In this document: piece by piece, positions 17,298-28,677 of the stretch | Layout: each line of letters starts with the position of its first letter | Position numbering within the stretch: position 1 is the first letter of the stretch | Origin: Cellulomonas rhizosphaerae | Lineage (GTDB): Bacteria; Actinomycetota; Actinomycetes; Actinomycetales; Cellulomonadaceae | DNA length: 34,621 bases | Assembly: GCF_003470205.1 (NCBI RefSeq) | Contig: NZ_QWKP01000195.1 | Coordinates: 1 to 34,621 of the forward strand | Direction: 5' to 3' | The notes under the pieces: model-generated | What the model was told of the DNA's origin: nothing | Databases searched by the model: none | Seen by the model: the letters and a program-made list of their open reading frames with translations, nothing else | Program-made: the position numbers and the translations under genes

Positions 17298-18062
17298 TCA
17301 GTGCCAGCGGAACAGGCGCGCGGCGCCCCACCCCAGGGCCGCGGTCCAGCCGACGAGGACGACGACCGACCACGCGGGCAGCGAGCCGTGCTGGAACGCC
17401 TGGCGCATCGCCTCGCCGAGCGCACCGGAGGGCAGCAGGAGCGCGAGGTGCTCGAGCGGTCCGGGCAGGCGGTCGGCCGGGACGATCACGCCACCGCCCA
17501 GTGCCAGCAGCAGGAGCGCCAGGTTCGCCACCGCCAGGACCGCCTCGGCGCGCAGGGTGCCGGCGACGAGCAGGGCGAGCGAGGTGAACGCCGCGGCACC
17601 GAGCAGCATCGCGACGATCGCGAGCAGCACCCCGAGCGCGTCGGGGCGCCACCCGAGAAGCACGGCCGTCAGCCCGATCACGAGGACCTGGACGGTCCCG
17701 ACGACGAGCACGCCCGCGATCTTGCCGATCAGGAGCCCGCCGCGTCCGAGGGGCGTCGTGGACAGCAGCCGCAGCACGCCGTTGCGTCGGTCGAACGCCG
17801 ACGCGATCGCCTGGGAGGTGAACGACGAGGTCATCACGGCGAGCGCGAGCACGCCCGGCGTGAAGAAGTCGATGGCGCTCATGCCGTCGGTGTCGATGTC
17901 GAGCACGTCGACCTGGGTGAGCCCGATGAGCACGAGCACGGGGACGATGATCGTCACGAGCAGCTGCTCGCCGTTGCGCAGGATCGCGCGCGCCTCGAAG
18001 TCGGTCTGCGCGAGGACGCGGCGCCAGGTGGGGGCGGCGCCCGCGTGGGTGGTCGTCGTCAT
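17298..18062 (-). CDS. ABC-2 type permease
   Basis: This is a 254-aa permease. After a short cytoplasmic N-terminus (RRVLAQTDFEARAILRNGEQ) come about six membrane segments: LLVTIIVPVLVLIGLTQV, GVLALAVMTSSFTSQAIASA, LIGKIAGVLVVGTVQVLVIG, and further Ala/Leu-rich helices. FDRRNGVLRLLSTTPLGRGG is the ABC-2 loop. Its ATG overlaps the ATPase stop by 4 bp. It corresponds to Rv1457c by position. The exported substrate is unknown; the constant link with ctaA and suf makes a heme- or cofactor-related cargo possible but unproven. Confidence 0.9.
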   Translation of the reverse strand: MTTTTHAGAAPTWRRVLAQTDFEARAILRNGEQLLVTIIVPVLVLIGLTQVDVLDIDTDGMSAIDFFTPGVLALAVMTSSFTSQAIASAFDRRNGVLRLLSTTPLGRGGLLIGKIAGVLVVGTVQVLVIGLTAVLLGWRPDALGVLLAIVAMLLGAAAFTSLALLVAGTLRAEAVLAVANLALLLLALGGGVIVPADRLPGPLEHLALLLPSGALGEAMRQAFQHGSLPAWSVVVLVGWTAALGWGAARLFRWH

Positions 18063-18973
18063 CGCAGCTGCCGTCCCGTCAGGTCGAGGAAGACGTCCTC
18101 GAGCGTGCGGCGCCCGACGGTCAGCCGCGTCGCGAGGACGTCGCGCTCGGCGAGCCACGCGGTCAGCGCGGCGACCGTCGTCGGCCCGACCGCACCGACG
18201 ACGACGTACGAGCCGGGCGACGGCTCGGTGACGGCCAGCCCGTCGCCGAGGGCCGCGCCCAGGTCGAGGCCGGGGGAGGCGTCGAGCCGCAGGGTGTGGT
18301 CGTCGCCGTCCGACACGAGGTCGCGCACCGAGCCCTGCGCGATGACGCGGCCCTGGTCGATGACGGCGACGTGGTCGGCCAGGTCCTCCGCCTCGTCCAT
18401 CAGGTGCGTCGTCAGGACGACCGCGACGCCCTCGTCGCGCAGCTCGCGCACGAGGTCCCACACGGCGTGCCGCGACTGCGGGTCCATGCCCGCGCTCGGC
18501 TCGTCGAGGAACACCAGCTCGGGCCGCCCGACGATGGCCGCGGCGAGTGCGAGCCGCTGACGCTGACCACCCGAGAGCCGCCGCACGGTGGTCCGACCGA
18601 ACGAGCCGAGGCCGAGACGCTCGGTGAGCTCGCCGAGGTCGCGCGGGTCGGCGTACATCCGGGCCACGTGGGCGAGCATGTCCTGCGCGCGGATGCCGGT
18701 GGGCAGGCCGCCGTCCTGCAGCATCACGCCCACGCGCGGCCGCAGCTCGGCGGCGTCGACCAGCGGATCGCGGCCCAGGACCCGCACGGTGCCCTCGTCG
18801 GCCTGGCGCAGGCCCTCGCAGCACTCGATCGTGGTCGTCTTGCCGGCGCCGTTGGGGCCGAGCACGGCGGTGACCTCACCGGGTCGCGCGACGAGGTCCA
18901 GCCCGTCGACGACGGCGCGGCCGCCGTAACGCTTGACGAGACCGCTGATCTCGAGCGCGGGGGAGTCGGGCAC
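18059..18973 (-). CDS. ABC exporter ATPase next to suf
   Basis: This 304-aa ATPase from GTG 18973 has Walker [11 protein letters not shown], a CCEGL run just after it, Q-loop [16 protein letters not shown], signature [15 protein letters not shown], Walker [15 protein letters not shown], and H-loop [13 protein letters not shown]. It ends with the typical [15 protein letters not shown]-terminal motif. A longer form from ATG 19030 is possible, but a TAGACT box lies between the two starts and the extra 19 residues are not family-like, so I use 18973. It corresponds to Rv1458c by position. Confidence 0.92.
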   Translation of the reverse strand: MPDSPALEISGLVKRYGGRAVVDGLDLVARPGEVTAVLGPNGAGKTTTIECCEGLRQADEGTVRVLGRDPLVDAAELRPRVGVMLQDGGLPTGIRAQDMLAHVARMYADPRDLGELTERLGLGSFGRTTVRRLSGGQRQRLALAAAIVGRPELVFLDEPSAGMDPQSRHAVWDLVRELRDEGVAVVLTTHLMDEAEDLADHVAVIDQGRVIAQGSVRDLVSDGDDHTLRLDASPGLDLGAALGDGLAVTEPSPGSYVVVGAVGPTTVAALTAWLAERDVLATRLTVGRRTLEDVFLDLTGRQLR

Positions 18974-18981
18974 GAGAGGTG

Positions 18982-18987
18982 AGTCTA
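18982..18987 (-). promoter_or_regulatory. -10 box TAGACT, leaderless promoter of the suf-linked ABC pair
   Basis: On the - strand TAGACT is followed by 8 nt (cacctctc) and GTG 18973. The same 8-nt gap is seen at pyrG and fabG. Confidence 0.55.
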
Positions 18988-19062
18988 GGTGCGCGAGGCC
19001 CCGCGCCACGCTCCTGATCACCGGGCACACGGCCTGTGACGTCCGCCACGACCACCCCCATG

Positions 19063-19111
19063 AAGGTTCACCTTGCTTGCGGGGAGTGAATTCGGCAACA
19101 AGGATGTTGCC
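19063..19111 (+). promoter_or_regulatory. suf operon promoter region with SufR operator
   Basis: This is an unusually AT-rich stretch for the window. It holds a perfect dyad ggcaac-aaggat-gttgcc (19094-19111), which contains CAAC-N6-GTTG at 19096-19109, the SufR-binding pattern known from cyanobacteria and, as I recall, Streptomyces. The N6 (AAGGAT, 19100-19105) is a plausible -10 with TTGCGG (19077-19082) as -35 at 17-bp spacing, so bound SufR would block the promoter. A second small dyad AAGGTTCACCTT lies at 19063-19074, and CAATATTG (19111-19118) is palindromic. Confidence 0.75.
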
Positions 19112-19164
19112 AATATTGCGACCTTCCCCAGGGCGCGATCACCGACGGCCCCCAGGAGGTGGAC

Positions 19165-19896
19165 ATGAGCGTGACCTCGCCCGCTGCTGTCCGCCACGAC
19201 TCGGCCGACTCCGACGCCGGCACGCGCCAGCGTGTTCTGCAGCTCATCGCCTCGTCGGGCCCGGTCGCCGCACCCGAGATCGCCGCGAGCCTCGACCTGA
19301 CCCCCGCCGCGATTCGCCGGCACCTCGGCGTCCTCGAGCACACCGACCAGATCGCCGTGCACGACTCCGTGGGCGCCGGCCCGGCTCGTCGTGGCCGGCC
19401 CGCGCGCCGGTACGTCGCGACGAACCAGGGGCAGGCCGCCCTCACGCACACGTACTCCGAGCTGGCTGCCGACGCGCTGCGGTTCCTCGCCGCGACCGGC
19501 GGGCCCGACGCGGTCGCCGGGTTCGCCGAGCACCGCGTGCGCGAGCTCGAGGAGCGGCTCGCCGTCCCGCTCGCAGCGGCCGGCAGCACCACCGAGCGCG
19601 TGCAGGCGCTCGCCGACGCGCTGTCGAGCGACGGGTACGCGGCCTCGGCCCGGCCCGCGCCCGGCGGTCACGCGATCCAGCTCTGCCAGGGGCACTGCCC
19701 CGTGCAGGACGTCGCCCACGAGTTCCCGCAGCTGTGCGAGGCCGAGGCCAAGGCGTTCTCGCGCCTGCTCGGCGTGCACGTGCAGCGGCTCGCCACGCTG
19801 GCCTCGGGAGGCCACGTGTGCACCACGAACATCCCCGTGATCCCCCCGAGCAACTCAGCAGGCCCCGTGCTCGCCCCGGAAGGAACGAACGCATGA
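19165..19896 (+). CDS. sufR: SufR, Fe-S cluster-sensing repressor of suf
   Basis: This is a 243-aa protein. An N-terminal winged helix-turn-helix ([20 protein letters not shown], then [15 protein letters not shown]) is followed by [12 protein letters not shown] (wing). The C-terminal part carries four cysteines in [20 protein letters not shown] and [10 protein letters not shown], the [4Fe-4S] ligand set of SufR. Holo-SufR represses suf; cluster loss relieves repression. ATG 19165 has AGGAGG at 19154-19159, 5 nt upstream, and is chosen over GTG 19159. The stop overlaps sufB by 4 bp, so the operon is autoregulated. Confidence 0.95.
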   Translation: MSVTSPAAVRHDSADSDAGTRQRVLQLIASSGPVAAPEIAASLDLTPAAIRRHLGVLEHTDQIAVHDSVGAGPARRGRPARRYVATNQGQAALTHTYSELAADALRFLAATGGPDAVAGFAEHRVRELEERLAVPLAAAGSTTERVQALADALSSDGYAASARPAPGGHAIQLCQGHCPVQDVAHEFPQLCEAEAKAFSRLLGVHVQRLATLASGGHVCTTNIPVIPPSNSAGPVLAPEGTNA

Positions 19897-21332
19897 GCGC
19901 ACCGACGCAGGACCCGGCACAGCCGATGACGCAGGACGAGGCCATCGCCTCGATCGGCAGCTACAACTACGGCTGGCACGACGCCGACGCCGCGGGGGAG
20001 ACCGCCACGCGCGGTCTGTCCGAGGCGAAGGTGCGCGAGATCTCCGCGCTCAAGAACGAGCCCGAGTGGATGCTCAAGACGCGCCTGAAGTCGCTGCGGC
20101 TGTTCGAGAAGAAGCCCATGCCGTGGTGGGGCTCCGACCTGTCGGGCATCGACTTCGACAACATCAAGTACTTCGTGCGGTCCACCGAGAAGCAGGCCAC
20201 CAGCTGGGAGGACCTGCCCGAGGACATCAAGAGCACGTACGACCGCCTGGGCATCCCGGAGGCCGAGAAGCAGCGCCTCGTCGCCGGCGTCGCTGCGCAG
20301 TACGAGTCTGAGGTCGTCTACCACCAGATCCAGGAGTCGCTCGAGGAGCAGGGCGTCATCTTCCTCGACACCGACACCGCTCTCAAGGAGCACCCGGAGA
20401 TCTTCGAGCAGTACTTCGGCTCGGTCATCCCGCCCGGGGACAACAAGTTCGCGTCGCTCAACACGGCCGTCTGGTCGGGCGGCTCGTTCGTCTACGTCCC
20501 GCCGGGCGTCCACGTCGAGATCCCGCTGCAGGCCTACTTCCGCATCAACACGGAGAACATGGGCCAGTTCGAGCGGACGCTGATCATCGCCGACGAGGGC
20601 TCCTACGTGCACTACGTCGAGGGCTGCACCGCGCCGGTGTACTCGAGCGACTCGCTGCACAGCGCTGTCGTCGAGATCATCGTCAAGAAGAACGCGCGCG
20701 TCCGGTACACGACCATCCAGAACTGGTCGAACAACGTCTACAACCTCGTGACCAAGCGGGCGACCGCGGCCGAGGGCGCCACCATGGAGTGGGTCGACGG
20801 GAACATCGGCTCGAAGGTCACCATGAAGTACCCGGCGATCTACCTCATGGGCGAGCACGCGCGCGGCGAGACGCTGTCGATCGCGTTCGCCGGCGAGGGC
20901 CAGCACCAGGACGCCGGCGCCAAGATGGTGCACGCCGCGCCCCACACGTCGTCGTCGATCGTGTCGAAGTCCGTCGCCCGTGGCGGCGGCCGCACGTCCT
21001 ACCGCGGCCTGGTGCAGGTGCTCGAGGGCGCCCACCACTCCGCGTCGAACGTGCTGTGCGACGCGCTGCTCGTCGACCAGATCTCGCGCTCCGACACCTA
21101 CCCGTACGTCGACGTCCGCGAGGACGACGTGTCGATGGGCCACGAGGCCACGGTGTCCCGGGTGAGCGAGGACCAGCTGTTCTACCTGATGTCCCGAGGC
21201 ATGGCCGAGACCGAGGCCATGGCGATGATCGTGCGCGGGTTCGTGGAGCCCATCGCGCGTGAGCTGCCCATGGAGTACGCGCTCGAGCTGAACCGCCTCA
21301 TCGAGCTGCAGATGGAAGGTTCCGTCGGCTGA
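19893..21332 (+). CDS. sufB: Fe-S cluster assembly scaffold SufB
   Basis: This 479-aa protein is part of the SufBC2D scaffold. Conserved text includes [72 protein letters not shown] (the Cys region), and [20 protein letters not shown] near the C-terminus. No intein is present, unlike some mycobacterial SufB. GGAAGGA lies just upstream of ATG 19893. It shares one base with sufD (TGATG). Confidence 0.97.
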   Translation: MSAPTQDPAQPMTQDEAIASIGSYNYGWHDADAAGETATRGLSEAKVREISALKNEPEWMLKTRLKSLRLFEKKPMPWWGSDLSGIDFDNIKYFVRSTEKQATSWEDLPEDIKSTYDRLGIPEAEKQRLVAGVAAQYESEVVYHQIQESLEEQGVIFLDTDTALKEHPEIFEQYFGSVIPPGDNKFASLNTAVWSGGSFVYVPPGVHVEIPLQAYFRINTENMGQFERTLIIADEGSYVHYVEGCTAPVYSSDSLHSAVVEIIVKKNARVRYTTIQNWSNNVYNLVTKRATAAEGATMEWVDGNIGSKVTMKYPAIYLMGEHARGETLSIAFAGEGQHQDAGAKMVHAAPHTSSSIVSKSVARGGGRTSYRGLVQVLEGAHHSASNVLCDALLVDQISRSDTYPYVDVREDDVSMGHEATVSRVSEDQLFYLMSRGMAETEAMAMIVRGFVEPIARELPMEYALELNRLIELQMEGSVG

Positions 21333-22612
21333 TGACGACCACTACTGATCTCCTGTCCACGGACCACTCGCGGGCCACGGACGACGGGGCGCACACGCAC
21401 GGCGTCGGCGGCATCCCGGAGTCGTCCCGCGCGTCGCGTCCGACGTCCTTCGACGTCGCCGACTTCCCCGTGCCCACCGGCCGCGAGGAGGAGTGGCGCT
21501 TCTCGCCGATCAACCGGCTCGCGCCGCTGTTCGCCGCCGACACCGAGGGTGTCCTGGCCGGGCACGGCGTGCTCACGACCGTCGTCGAGAGCCCCGAGGT
21601 CACCGTCGAGATCGTCGACCGTGGCGACGAGCGTCTCGGCCTGGCGGGCAAGCCCGGCGACCGAACGTCCGCGACCGCGTGGGCCTCGTTCCCGCGCGCC
21701 ACGGTCGTCACGCTCCCGCGCGAGGCGGTGGCCTCCAAGGTCACCTCGATCCGCGTCGAGGGCGTCGAGGGAGCGGGCACGCACGACGCGCCGCTCGAGC
21801 CGTCGGCCTCGCACCTCGTGGTCCGCGCCGAGGCCCTCTCGCAGGGCGTCGTCGTCATCGACCACGTCGGCCACGCGGCACTCACCGAGACCGTCGAGAT
21901 CATCGCGGAGGAGGGCTCGCACCTCACCGTCGTGACCGTGCACGACTGGGCCGACGGCTCGGTCCACGCCTCGTCGCACCGCCTGCGCGTGGGTCGCGAC
22001 GCGACCGTCAAGCACATCGCCGTGACGCTCGGCGGCGACGTCGTGCGCATCACGCCCGACGCCGAGTTCGTCGGCGAGGGCGCCTCGGTGCAGATGCTCG
22101 GCCTCTACTTCGCGGACGCCGGCCAGCACCAGGAGCAGCGCCTCTTCGTCGACCACGCCGTCCCGAACTGCATCAGCCGCGTCACCTACAAGGGTGCGCT
22201 GCAGGGCAAGGGCGCGCACACGGTCTGGGTGGGCGACGTGCTCATCCGCGCCGCGGCCGAGGGCACCGACACGTACGAGCTCAACCGCAACCTCGTCCTG
22301 ACGGACGGCGCGCGGGCCGACTCGGTGCCGAACCTTGAGATCGAGACGGGCCTCATCGAGGGCGCGGGCCACGCGTCGGCGACCGGCCGGTTCGACGACG
22401 AGCAGCTCTTCTACCTGCGTGCACGCGGCATCCCCGAGCCCGACGCGCGTCGCCTCGTCGTGCGCGGCTTCTTCGCGGAGCTGCTGCACGAGATCGGCGT
22501 GCCCGAGGTCGAGGAGCGGCTCATCGCCGCGATCGAGGCCGAGCTGGAAGCCTCGATGACGGCCCTGGACGCCGTGGCCGTCGAGGGATCCGAGGCGGGC
22601 GCGACCCTGTGA
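21332..22612 (+). CDS. sufD: Fe-S cluster assembly protein SufD
   Basis: This 426-aa SufB paralogue completes the SufBC2D complex. The N-terminal segment (DFPVPTGREEEWRFSPINRL) is typical of SufD, and the beta-helix core ends in HASATGRFDDEQLFYLRARG followed by IPEPDARRLVVRGFF. The last residues are acidic and Ala-rich. It overlaps the next gene by 4 bp (GTGA). Confidence 0.95.
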   Translation: MTTTTDLLSTDHSRATDDGAHTHGVGGIPESSRASRPTSFDVADFPVPTGREEEWRFSPINRLAPLFAADTEGVLAGHGVLTTVVESPEVTVEIVDRGDERLGLAGKPGDRTSATAWASFPRATVVTLPREAVASKVTSIRVEGVEGAGTHDAPLEPSASHLVVRAEALSQGVVVIDHVGHAALTETVEIIAEEGSHLTVVTVHDWADGSVHASSHRLRVGRDATVKHIAVTLGGDVVRITPDAEFVGEGASVQMLGLYFADAGQHQEQRLFVDHAVPNCISRVTYKGALQGKGAHTVWVGDVLIRAAAEGTDTYELNRNLVLTDGARADSVPNLEIETGLIEGAGHASATGRFDDEQLFYLRARGIPEPDARRLVVRGFFAELLHEIGVPEVEERLIAAIEAELEASMTALDAVAVEGSEAGATL

Positions 22613-22941
22613 CCGCACAGCTCGCCTGCTACGCCTCGGACGTGCCCACCGGCGGCACGCTCCGGGTGGAGCTCGAGGCCGAGTCCGGCACCGTCGAGGT
22701 CGCGCTCGTACGCGACGACGACGGTGAGCTGCACGCCATCAGCGACATCTGCTCGCACGGCGCCGTCTCCCTGTCAGACGGCGAGGTGGAGGGCTGCACG
22801 GTCGAGTGCTGGCTGCACGGGTCGAGCTTCGACCTGCGCACCGGCAAGCCGCTGAGCCCGCCCGCCATGACCCCCGTGCCCGTCTACCCCGTGACCGTCG
22901 ACGGCGAGCGTGTGCTCGTCGACGTCGACGCCCCCTTGTGA
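22609..22941 (+). CDS. Rieske-type [2Fe-2S] ferredoxin in the suf operon
   Basis: This is a 110-aa soluble NirD/BphA3-like Rieske protein. The cluster motif is complete: C-x-H in DICSHGAVSLSDGEVEG and C-x2-H in VECWLHGSSFDLRTG. It is inserted between sufD and sufC in the tightly overlapping operon, a frequent actinobacterial arrangement. It may supply electrons for cluster assembly or be a client; neither is shown by sequence. The GTG overlaps the sufD stop. Confidence 0.93.
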   Translation: MTAQLACYASDVPTGGTLRVELEAESGTVEVALVRDDDGELHAISDICSHGAVSLSDGEVEGCTVECWLHGSSFDLRTGKPLSPPAMTPVPVYPVTVDGERVLVDVDAPL

Positions 22942-22955
22942 GCTAGGAGAACCAC

Positions 22956-25602
<2,647 letters not shown>

Positions 25603-25606
<4 letters not shown>

Positions 25607-25914
25607 CCACCACAGTTGCCGACGTCGAAGAGGCCCTGCGCGACGTCATCGACCCGGAGCTCGGCATCAACGTCGTCGACCTGGGTCTCATCTACGGCAT
25701 CGTGCTCGACCAGACGAACACGGCTGTCATCGACATGACGCTCACGTCGGCGGCCTGCCCGCTGACCGACGTCATCGAGGACCAGTCCGCCCAGGCGCTC
25801 GACGGCCTCGTCGACGGGTTCCGCATCAACTGGGTGTGGATGCCGCCGTGGGGGCCCGAGAAGATCACGACCGACGGTCGCGAGCAGATGCGGGCCCTGG
25901 GCTTCAACATCTGA
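25603..25914 (+). CDS. sufT: SufT / DUF59 (MIP18-family) Fe-S maturation protein
   Basis: This 103-aa protein has the DUF59 core: DVIDPELGINVVDLGLIYGI, the conserved Cys in LTSAACPLTDVI, and WMPPWGPEKITTDGREQM. It is a carrier or maturation factor for cluster transfer to clients. It overlaps sufU by 4 bp and ends the operon 12 nt before a hairpin. Confidence 0.95.
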
Positions 25915-25926
25915 CTCGCGCTCGCC

Positions 25927-25959
25927 CGGACGCCTCGGCCTCAACGGCCGGGGCGTTCG
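25927..25959. terminator. Terminator hairpin after the suf operon
   Basis: A 14-bp stem (including two G-T pairs) with a 5-nt loop (tcaac) lies 12 nt after the sufT stop and spans the stop of the convergent small gene. A weak T-rich stretch (ttcgtcgtc) overlaps and follows the stem on the + side. Confidence 0.75.
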
Positions 25960-26222
25960 TCGTCCCCGGGGCCGTGCGTCGAGCCGTGCCGGTGATCGTA
26001 CTGCTCGATGTGACGACGGCTCGCGGGGATCGCCAGCCACCGGCCCAGGGACGTCAGTGCGACGCCGGCGACGGCGAGCCAGCTCGCCCACGAGTCGGTG
26101 AACAACGCGGTGACCACGGCGAGCACGGCGGTCAGGGCGACGAGGGCAGTGCGGAAGCCGGTGGCGTGCGCGACGACCCACCGTTGGGACCTGGTGGGTG
26201 GCACGTCGCTGTCGGCCACCAT
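25941..26222 (-). CDS. Small two-helix membrane protein, unknown
   Basis: This is a 93-aa protein from ATG 26222 (MVADSDVPPT). Two membrane segments are visible (TALVALTAVLAVVTALFTDS and WASWLAVAGVALTSLGRWLA), followed by a basic and His-rich tail (SRRHIEQYDHRHGSTHGPGD). I do not recognise the family. An upstream ATG at 26303 in the same frame would add 27 residues but would overlap the Nudix promoter, so I prefer 26222. No strong binding site is seen for either. Confidence 0.6.
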   Translation of the reverse strand: MVADSDVPPTRSQRWVVAHATGFRTALVALTAVLAVVTALFTDSWASWLAVAGVALTSLGRWLAIPASRRHIEQYDHRHGSTHGPGDDERPGR

Positions 26223-26289
26223 GGCGCCATCATCGGCGGTCGACGCAGCGATCGCACGCTCAGCCAGGCCTCTCGGGCGGCACTGCCCA

Positions 26290-26295
26290 TAGCCT
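26290..26295 (+). promoter_or_regulatory. -10 box TAGCCT, leaderless promoter of the second Nudix gene
   Basis: TAGCCT is followed by 6 nt (ggccgc) and ATG 26302. Confidence 0.55.
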
Positions 26296-26301
26296 GGCCG
26301 C

Positions 26302-26748
26302 ATGTACGTGCGCGTGGCCGCCTATGCCGTCGTCGTCGACTCCGACCGGATCCTTCTCTCGCGGATCCGGGAGGCCCGGGCGCGCTGGACGCTGCCCGGC
26401 GGCGGGATCGACCCCGGCGAGCACCCGGCCGACGCCGCCGTGCGCGAGGTGCGCGAGGAGACGGGCCACGACGTCGAGCTCGACGGGCTGCTGGGCATCG
26501 ACTCGATCGTCATCGCCGGCCCGGACCTCGACGAGCCCGCCGACGAGGACATGCACGGGATCCGGATCGTCTACCGCGCGCACGTCGTCGGGGGCACGTT
26601 GCAGGACGAGGCCGAGGGCAGCACCGACGCCGCGGCGTGGATCGACCTGGTGGACCTGCCGTCCCTGGCGACGGTCGAGCTCGTCGACGTGGCGCTCGCG
26701 ATGCTGGCTGGACCGGAGTCGGCGGGCGTGCAGGCATGGACGTCATGA
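26302..26748 (+). CDS. Nudix hydrolase (MutT-like)
   Basis: This is a 148-aa protein. It begins directly with the domain (RVAAYAVVVDSDRILLSRIR), and the complete Nudix box is GGGIDPGEHPADAAVREVRE followed by ETGHDV. It probably hydrolyses a nucleoside diphosphate derivative; the substrate is not deducible. It is followed after 13 nt by the phosphoesterase gene, so both may clean damaged nucleotides or ends. The C-terminal end is Val/Asp-rich. Confidence 0.9.
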   Translation: MYVRVAAYAVVVDSDRILLSRIREARARWTLPGGGIDPGEHPADAAVREVREETGHDVELDGLLGIDSIVIAGPDLDEPADEDMHGIRIVYRAHVVGGTLQDEAEGSTDAAAWIDLVDLPSLATVELVDVALAMLAGPESAGVQAWTS

Positions 26749-26761
26749 CCGGCCTCCGCGC

Positions 26762-27118
26762 GTGACCACGACCGCTCGACCGGCGTTCGTGCTGCACGAC
26801 CACCGCGTGCCACGGCCGCACTTCGACCTGCGCCTGGAAGAGGGCGGTGTGCTCCGGTCGTGGGCCGTGCCCCGCGGACTGCCCACGACGCCCGGCCGGC
26901 CGCGGTTGGCGATCGCGGTACCCGACCACGACCTGGACCACCTCACGTACACCGATGACACCAAGGTCATCGCGGACCACGGGTGGTGGGAGCTCGTCGA
27001 TCGTGACGACCGCCGGACGGTCTTCGTGCTGCACGGAAGCAGCAGCACGGTCCGCTACGCGTTGATCACGACCGACGACGGACTCCTGCTGAGCCGCACG
27101 AAGGAGCAGCCGCGCTGA
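26762..27118 (+). CDS. Stand-alone LigD-type 3'-phosphoesterase (PE) domain protein
   Basis: This is a 118-aa protein. FVLHDHRVPRPHFDLRLEEG followed by GVLRSWAVPRG matches the PE domain of the NHEJ ligase LigD (HD-x5-H-x-D-x-RLE pattern), which trims 3' ribonucleoside or phosphate ends. The first catalytic His-Asp pair, second His and Arg-Leu-Glu are all present. LAIAVPDHDLDHLTYT and the final TVFVLHGSSSTVRYALITT correspond to later strands. It is shorter than the usual 140-190 aa and lacks the GxYGAG segment. No polymerase or ligase domain is nearby. GTG start. Confidence 0.8.
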   Translation: MTTTARPAFVLHDHRVPRPHFDLRLEEGGVLRSWAVPRGLPTTPGRPRLAIAVPDHDLDHLTYTDDTKVIADHGWWELVDRDDRRTVFVLHGSSSTVRYALITTDDGLLLSRTKEQPR

Positions 27119-27130
27119 ACCTCCAGCGCG
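27111..27130. terminator. Short hairpin between convergent genes
   Basis: A perfect 7-bp stem cgcgctg / cagcgcg with a 6-nt loop spans the 12-nt gap between the PE gene and the metallopeptidase gene. No T run is seen, so activity is uncertain. Confidence 0.45.
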
Positions 27131-28000
27131 TCAGAGCTTGTCGGCGGCGAACGTGTCGCAGGCCTCGAGCGTGCCCTTCTCGTAGCCGCGCGTGAACCAA
27201 CGCTGGCGCTCCTCGCTCGACCCGTGCGTCCAGGTGTCAGGGTTCACCGAGCCGCCCGACTGCTCCTGGATGTGGTCGTCGCCCACGGCCGCCGCCGCGC
27301 CGAGCGCGTTCTTCAGCTGATCGGCGGTGATCGGCTTCAGGTACGGCTCCTTCGTCTCCGGGTTGATCGTCGAGGCGGCGTCGCCGGCCCACATGCCCGC
27401 GTAGCAGTCGGCCTGCAGCTCGACGCGGACGGAGTCGGACTCCGCGCCCGTCCCGCCGCGGTCGGCCTTGTCCATCACCCCGGTGATATTCTGGATGTGG
27501 TGGCCGTACTCGTGCGCGGTGATGTACTCCTCGGCCAGCGGGCCGTCCTCGCCGCCGAACTGGCTCTCGAGCTCGTCGTAGAAGCTCACGTCGAGGTAGA
27601 TCGTGGCGTCCGGCGGGCAGTAGAACGGGCCGCTCGCGCTGGTGGCGTCGCCGCAGCCGGTGGACACGGCCTGCGTGAAGGACTTGATCGCGGGCTGGCT
27701 GAACTCGGCGCCGGCCGCGTCGAGCGTCGACTCCCAGTAGGTGTCCAGGGCGTAAGCCGTGGCGCTCAACCGGCACTGGCGGTCGGTGTTCGCCTGCTCG
27801 ATCGTGCACTCGCCGACGGTGCCGCTGCTCTGCTCGTGTGCACTGCTCGTCCCGCCGCCGCCCAGGTCGACCCCGGTGAACAGGTACACGAGCACGACGA
27901 CCAGGCCCACGGCGCCACCGCCGCCCGCGACGACCTTGCCGCGGCCGCCACCCGTGCTGACGCGGCCGCCGTCGAAGCTTCCGTCTCCTTGGAATGTCAC
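27131..28000 (-). CDS. Neutral zinc metallopeptidase (YpfJ family)
   Basis: This is a 289-aa protein. The first 30 residues are Gly-rich (FQGDGSFDGGRVSTGGGRGK), then one membrane segment (GAVGLVVVLVYLFTGVDLG), then the extracytoplasmic peptidase domain. The zinc motif is ITAHEYGHHIQNITG (HExxH), with the downstream Glu in RVELQADCYAGMWA. Family text TIYLDVSFYDELESQFGG is present. The Cys residues in the domain (ECTIEQ, QCRL, GCGD, YCPP) may form disulfides. GTG 28000 is preceded by TACGGT with a 6-nt gap. Confidence 0.92.
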   Translation of the reverse strand: MTFQGDGSFDGGRVSTGGGRGKVVAGGGGAVGLVVVLVYLFTGVDLGGGGTSSAHEQSSGTVGECTIEQANTDRQCRLSATAYALDTYWESTLDAAGAEFSQPAIKSFTQAVSTGCGDATSASGPFYCPPDATIYLDVSFYDELESQFGGEDGPLAEEYITAHEYGHHIQNITGVMDKADRGGTGAESDSVRVELQADCYAGMWAGDAASTINPETKEPYLKPITADQLKNALGAAAAVGDDHIQEQSGGSVNPDTWTHGSSEERQRWFTRGYEKGTLEACDTFAADKL

Positions 28001-28006
28001 GGGCCG

Positions 28007-28012
28007 ACCGTA
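28007..28012 (-). promoter_or_regulatory. -10 box TACGGT, leaderless promoter of the metallopeptidase
   Basis: On the - strand TACGGT is followed by 6 nt (cggccc) and GTG 28000. It lies in the 44-bp gap after bioN. Confidence 0.5.
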
Positions 28013-28044
28013 GTGGCACCCGCCCCGGCTCGCTCGGCGAAGCC

Positions 28045-28677
28045 TCAGTCCTCGCCCAGCCCCCGCGCCGCGAGGGCGTCGCCGGTGGCCCGCGCGTGCG
28101 CGACCATCCGCACGGCGGAGGGGACGAGCACCGCTCGGGGACTGCGCTCGAGCCCGCGGGCGCGCGCGGCGTCGCGGGCCTCGAGCGAGGTCTGGACCAG
28201 CACCGGGATGGTCCGCAGGAACAGGCCGCACGCGAGCGCGAAGGTCTCGGGGGACAGCCCGACGTGCCGCAGCGGCCGGGCCAGGCGCGCGAGCACCTCG
28301 AGCAGCGCGTCGGCGCGCGTGGTCGCCGTGACGATCGTCGCGAGCAGGACGAGCGCGACGATGTCGAGGACGACCTCGAACCCCGCCGCCCAGCCGCGCA
28401 ACCACCACTGGTAGAGCCCGACGAGCGACACCGCGACCAACGTCCCGAGCAGGCCGCGCGTGGTGCGGTGCCACGGGACCCGGGACACGAGCTGGGCGAG
28501 CACGGCGACGGCCAGCGCGACGAACGCCGAGACCGGCCCGCGCGCGAGGCTCACCGCGATCCCGGCGACCGCGAGGCCCGCGAGCTTGGCGCCCGGGGGG
28601 CAGCGGTGCAGGACGCTCGTGCCCGGGTGGTAGAGCCCGAGCGGGCCGGCCCAGGGCTGCCGCAGCGGCTTGCTCAC
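28045..28677 (-). CDS. bioN: ECF transporter T component (biotin, BioN-like)
   Basis: This is a 210-aa membrane protein. The start text GPLGLYHPGTSVLHRCPPGA, then KLAGLAVAGIAVSLARGPVS, is typical of EcfT. Four or five membrane segments follow. The coupling helices carry Ala-Arg-Gly type motifs: DAARARGLERSP and the closing ATGDALAARGLGED. It connects the ATPase to the substrate-binding BioY. GTG 28677 overlaps the ATPase stop by 4 bp (GTGA). Confidence 0.9.
   Translation of the reverse strand: MSKPLRQPWAGPLGLYHPGTSVLHRCPPGAKLAGLAVAGIAVSLARGPVSAFVALAVAVLAQLVSRVPWHRTTRGLLGTLVAVSLVGLYQWWLRGWAAGFEVVLDIVALVLLATIVTATTRADALLEVLARLARPLRHVGLSPETFALACGLFLRTIPVLVQTSLEARDAARARGLERSPRAVLVPSAVRMVAHARATGDALAARGLGED

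Noticed and set aside
18974..19030. Longer N-terminus for the suf-linked ABC ATPase (ATG 19030)
   Set aside because: It would overlap the TAGACT promoter box and adds 19 residues not typical of the family.
19063..19074. AAGGTTCACCTT as a DtxR/IdeR iron box
   Set aside because: Arms resemble part of an iron box but the 19-bp spacing and second half-site do not fit.
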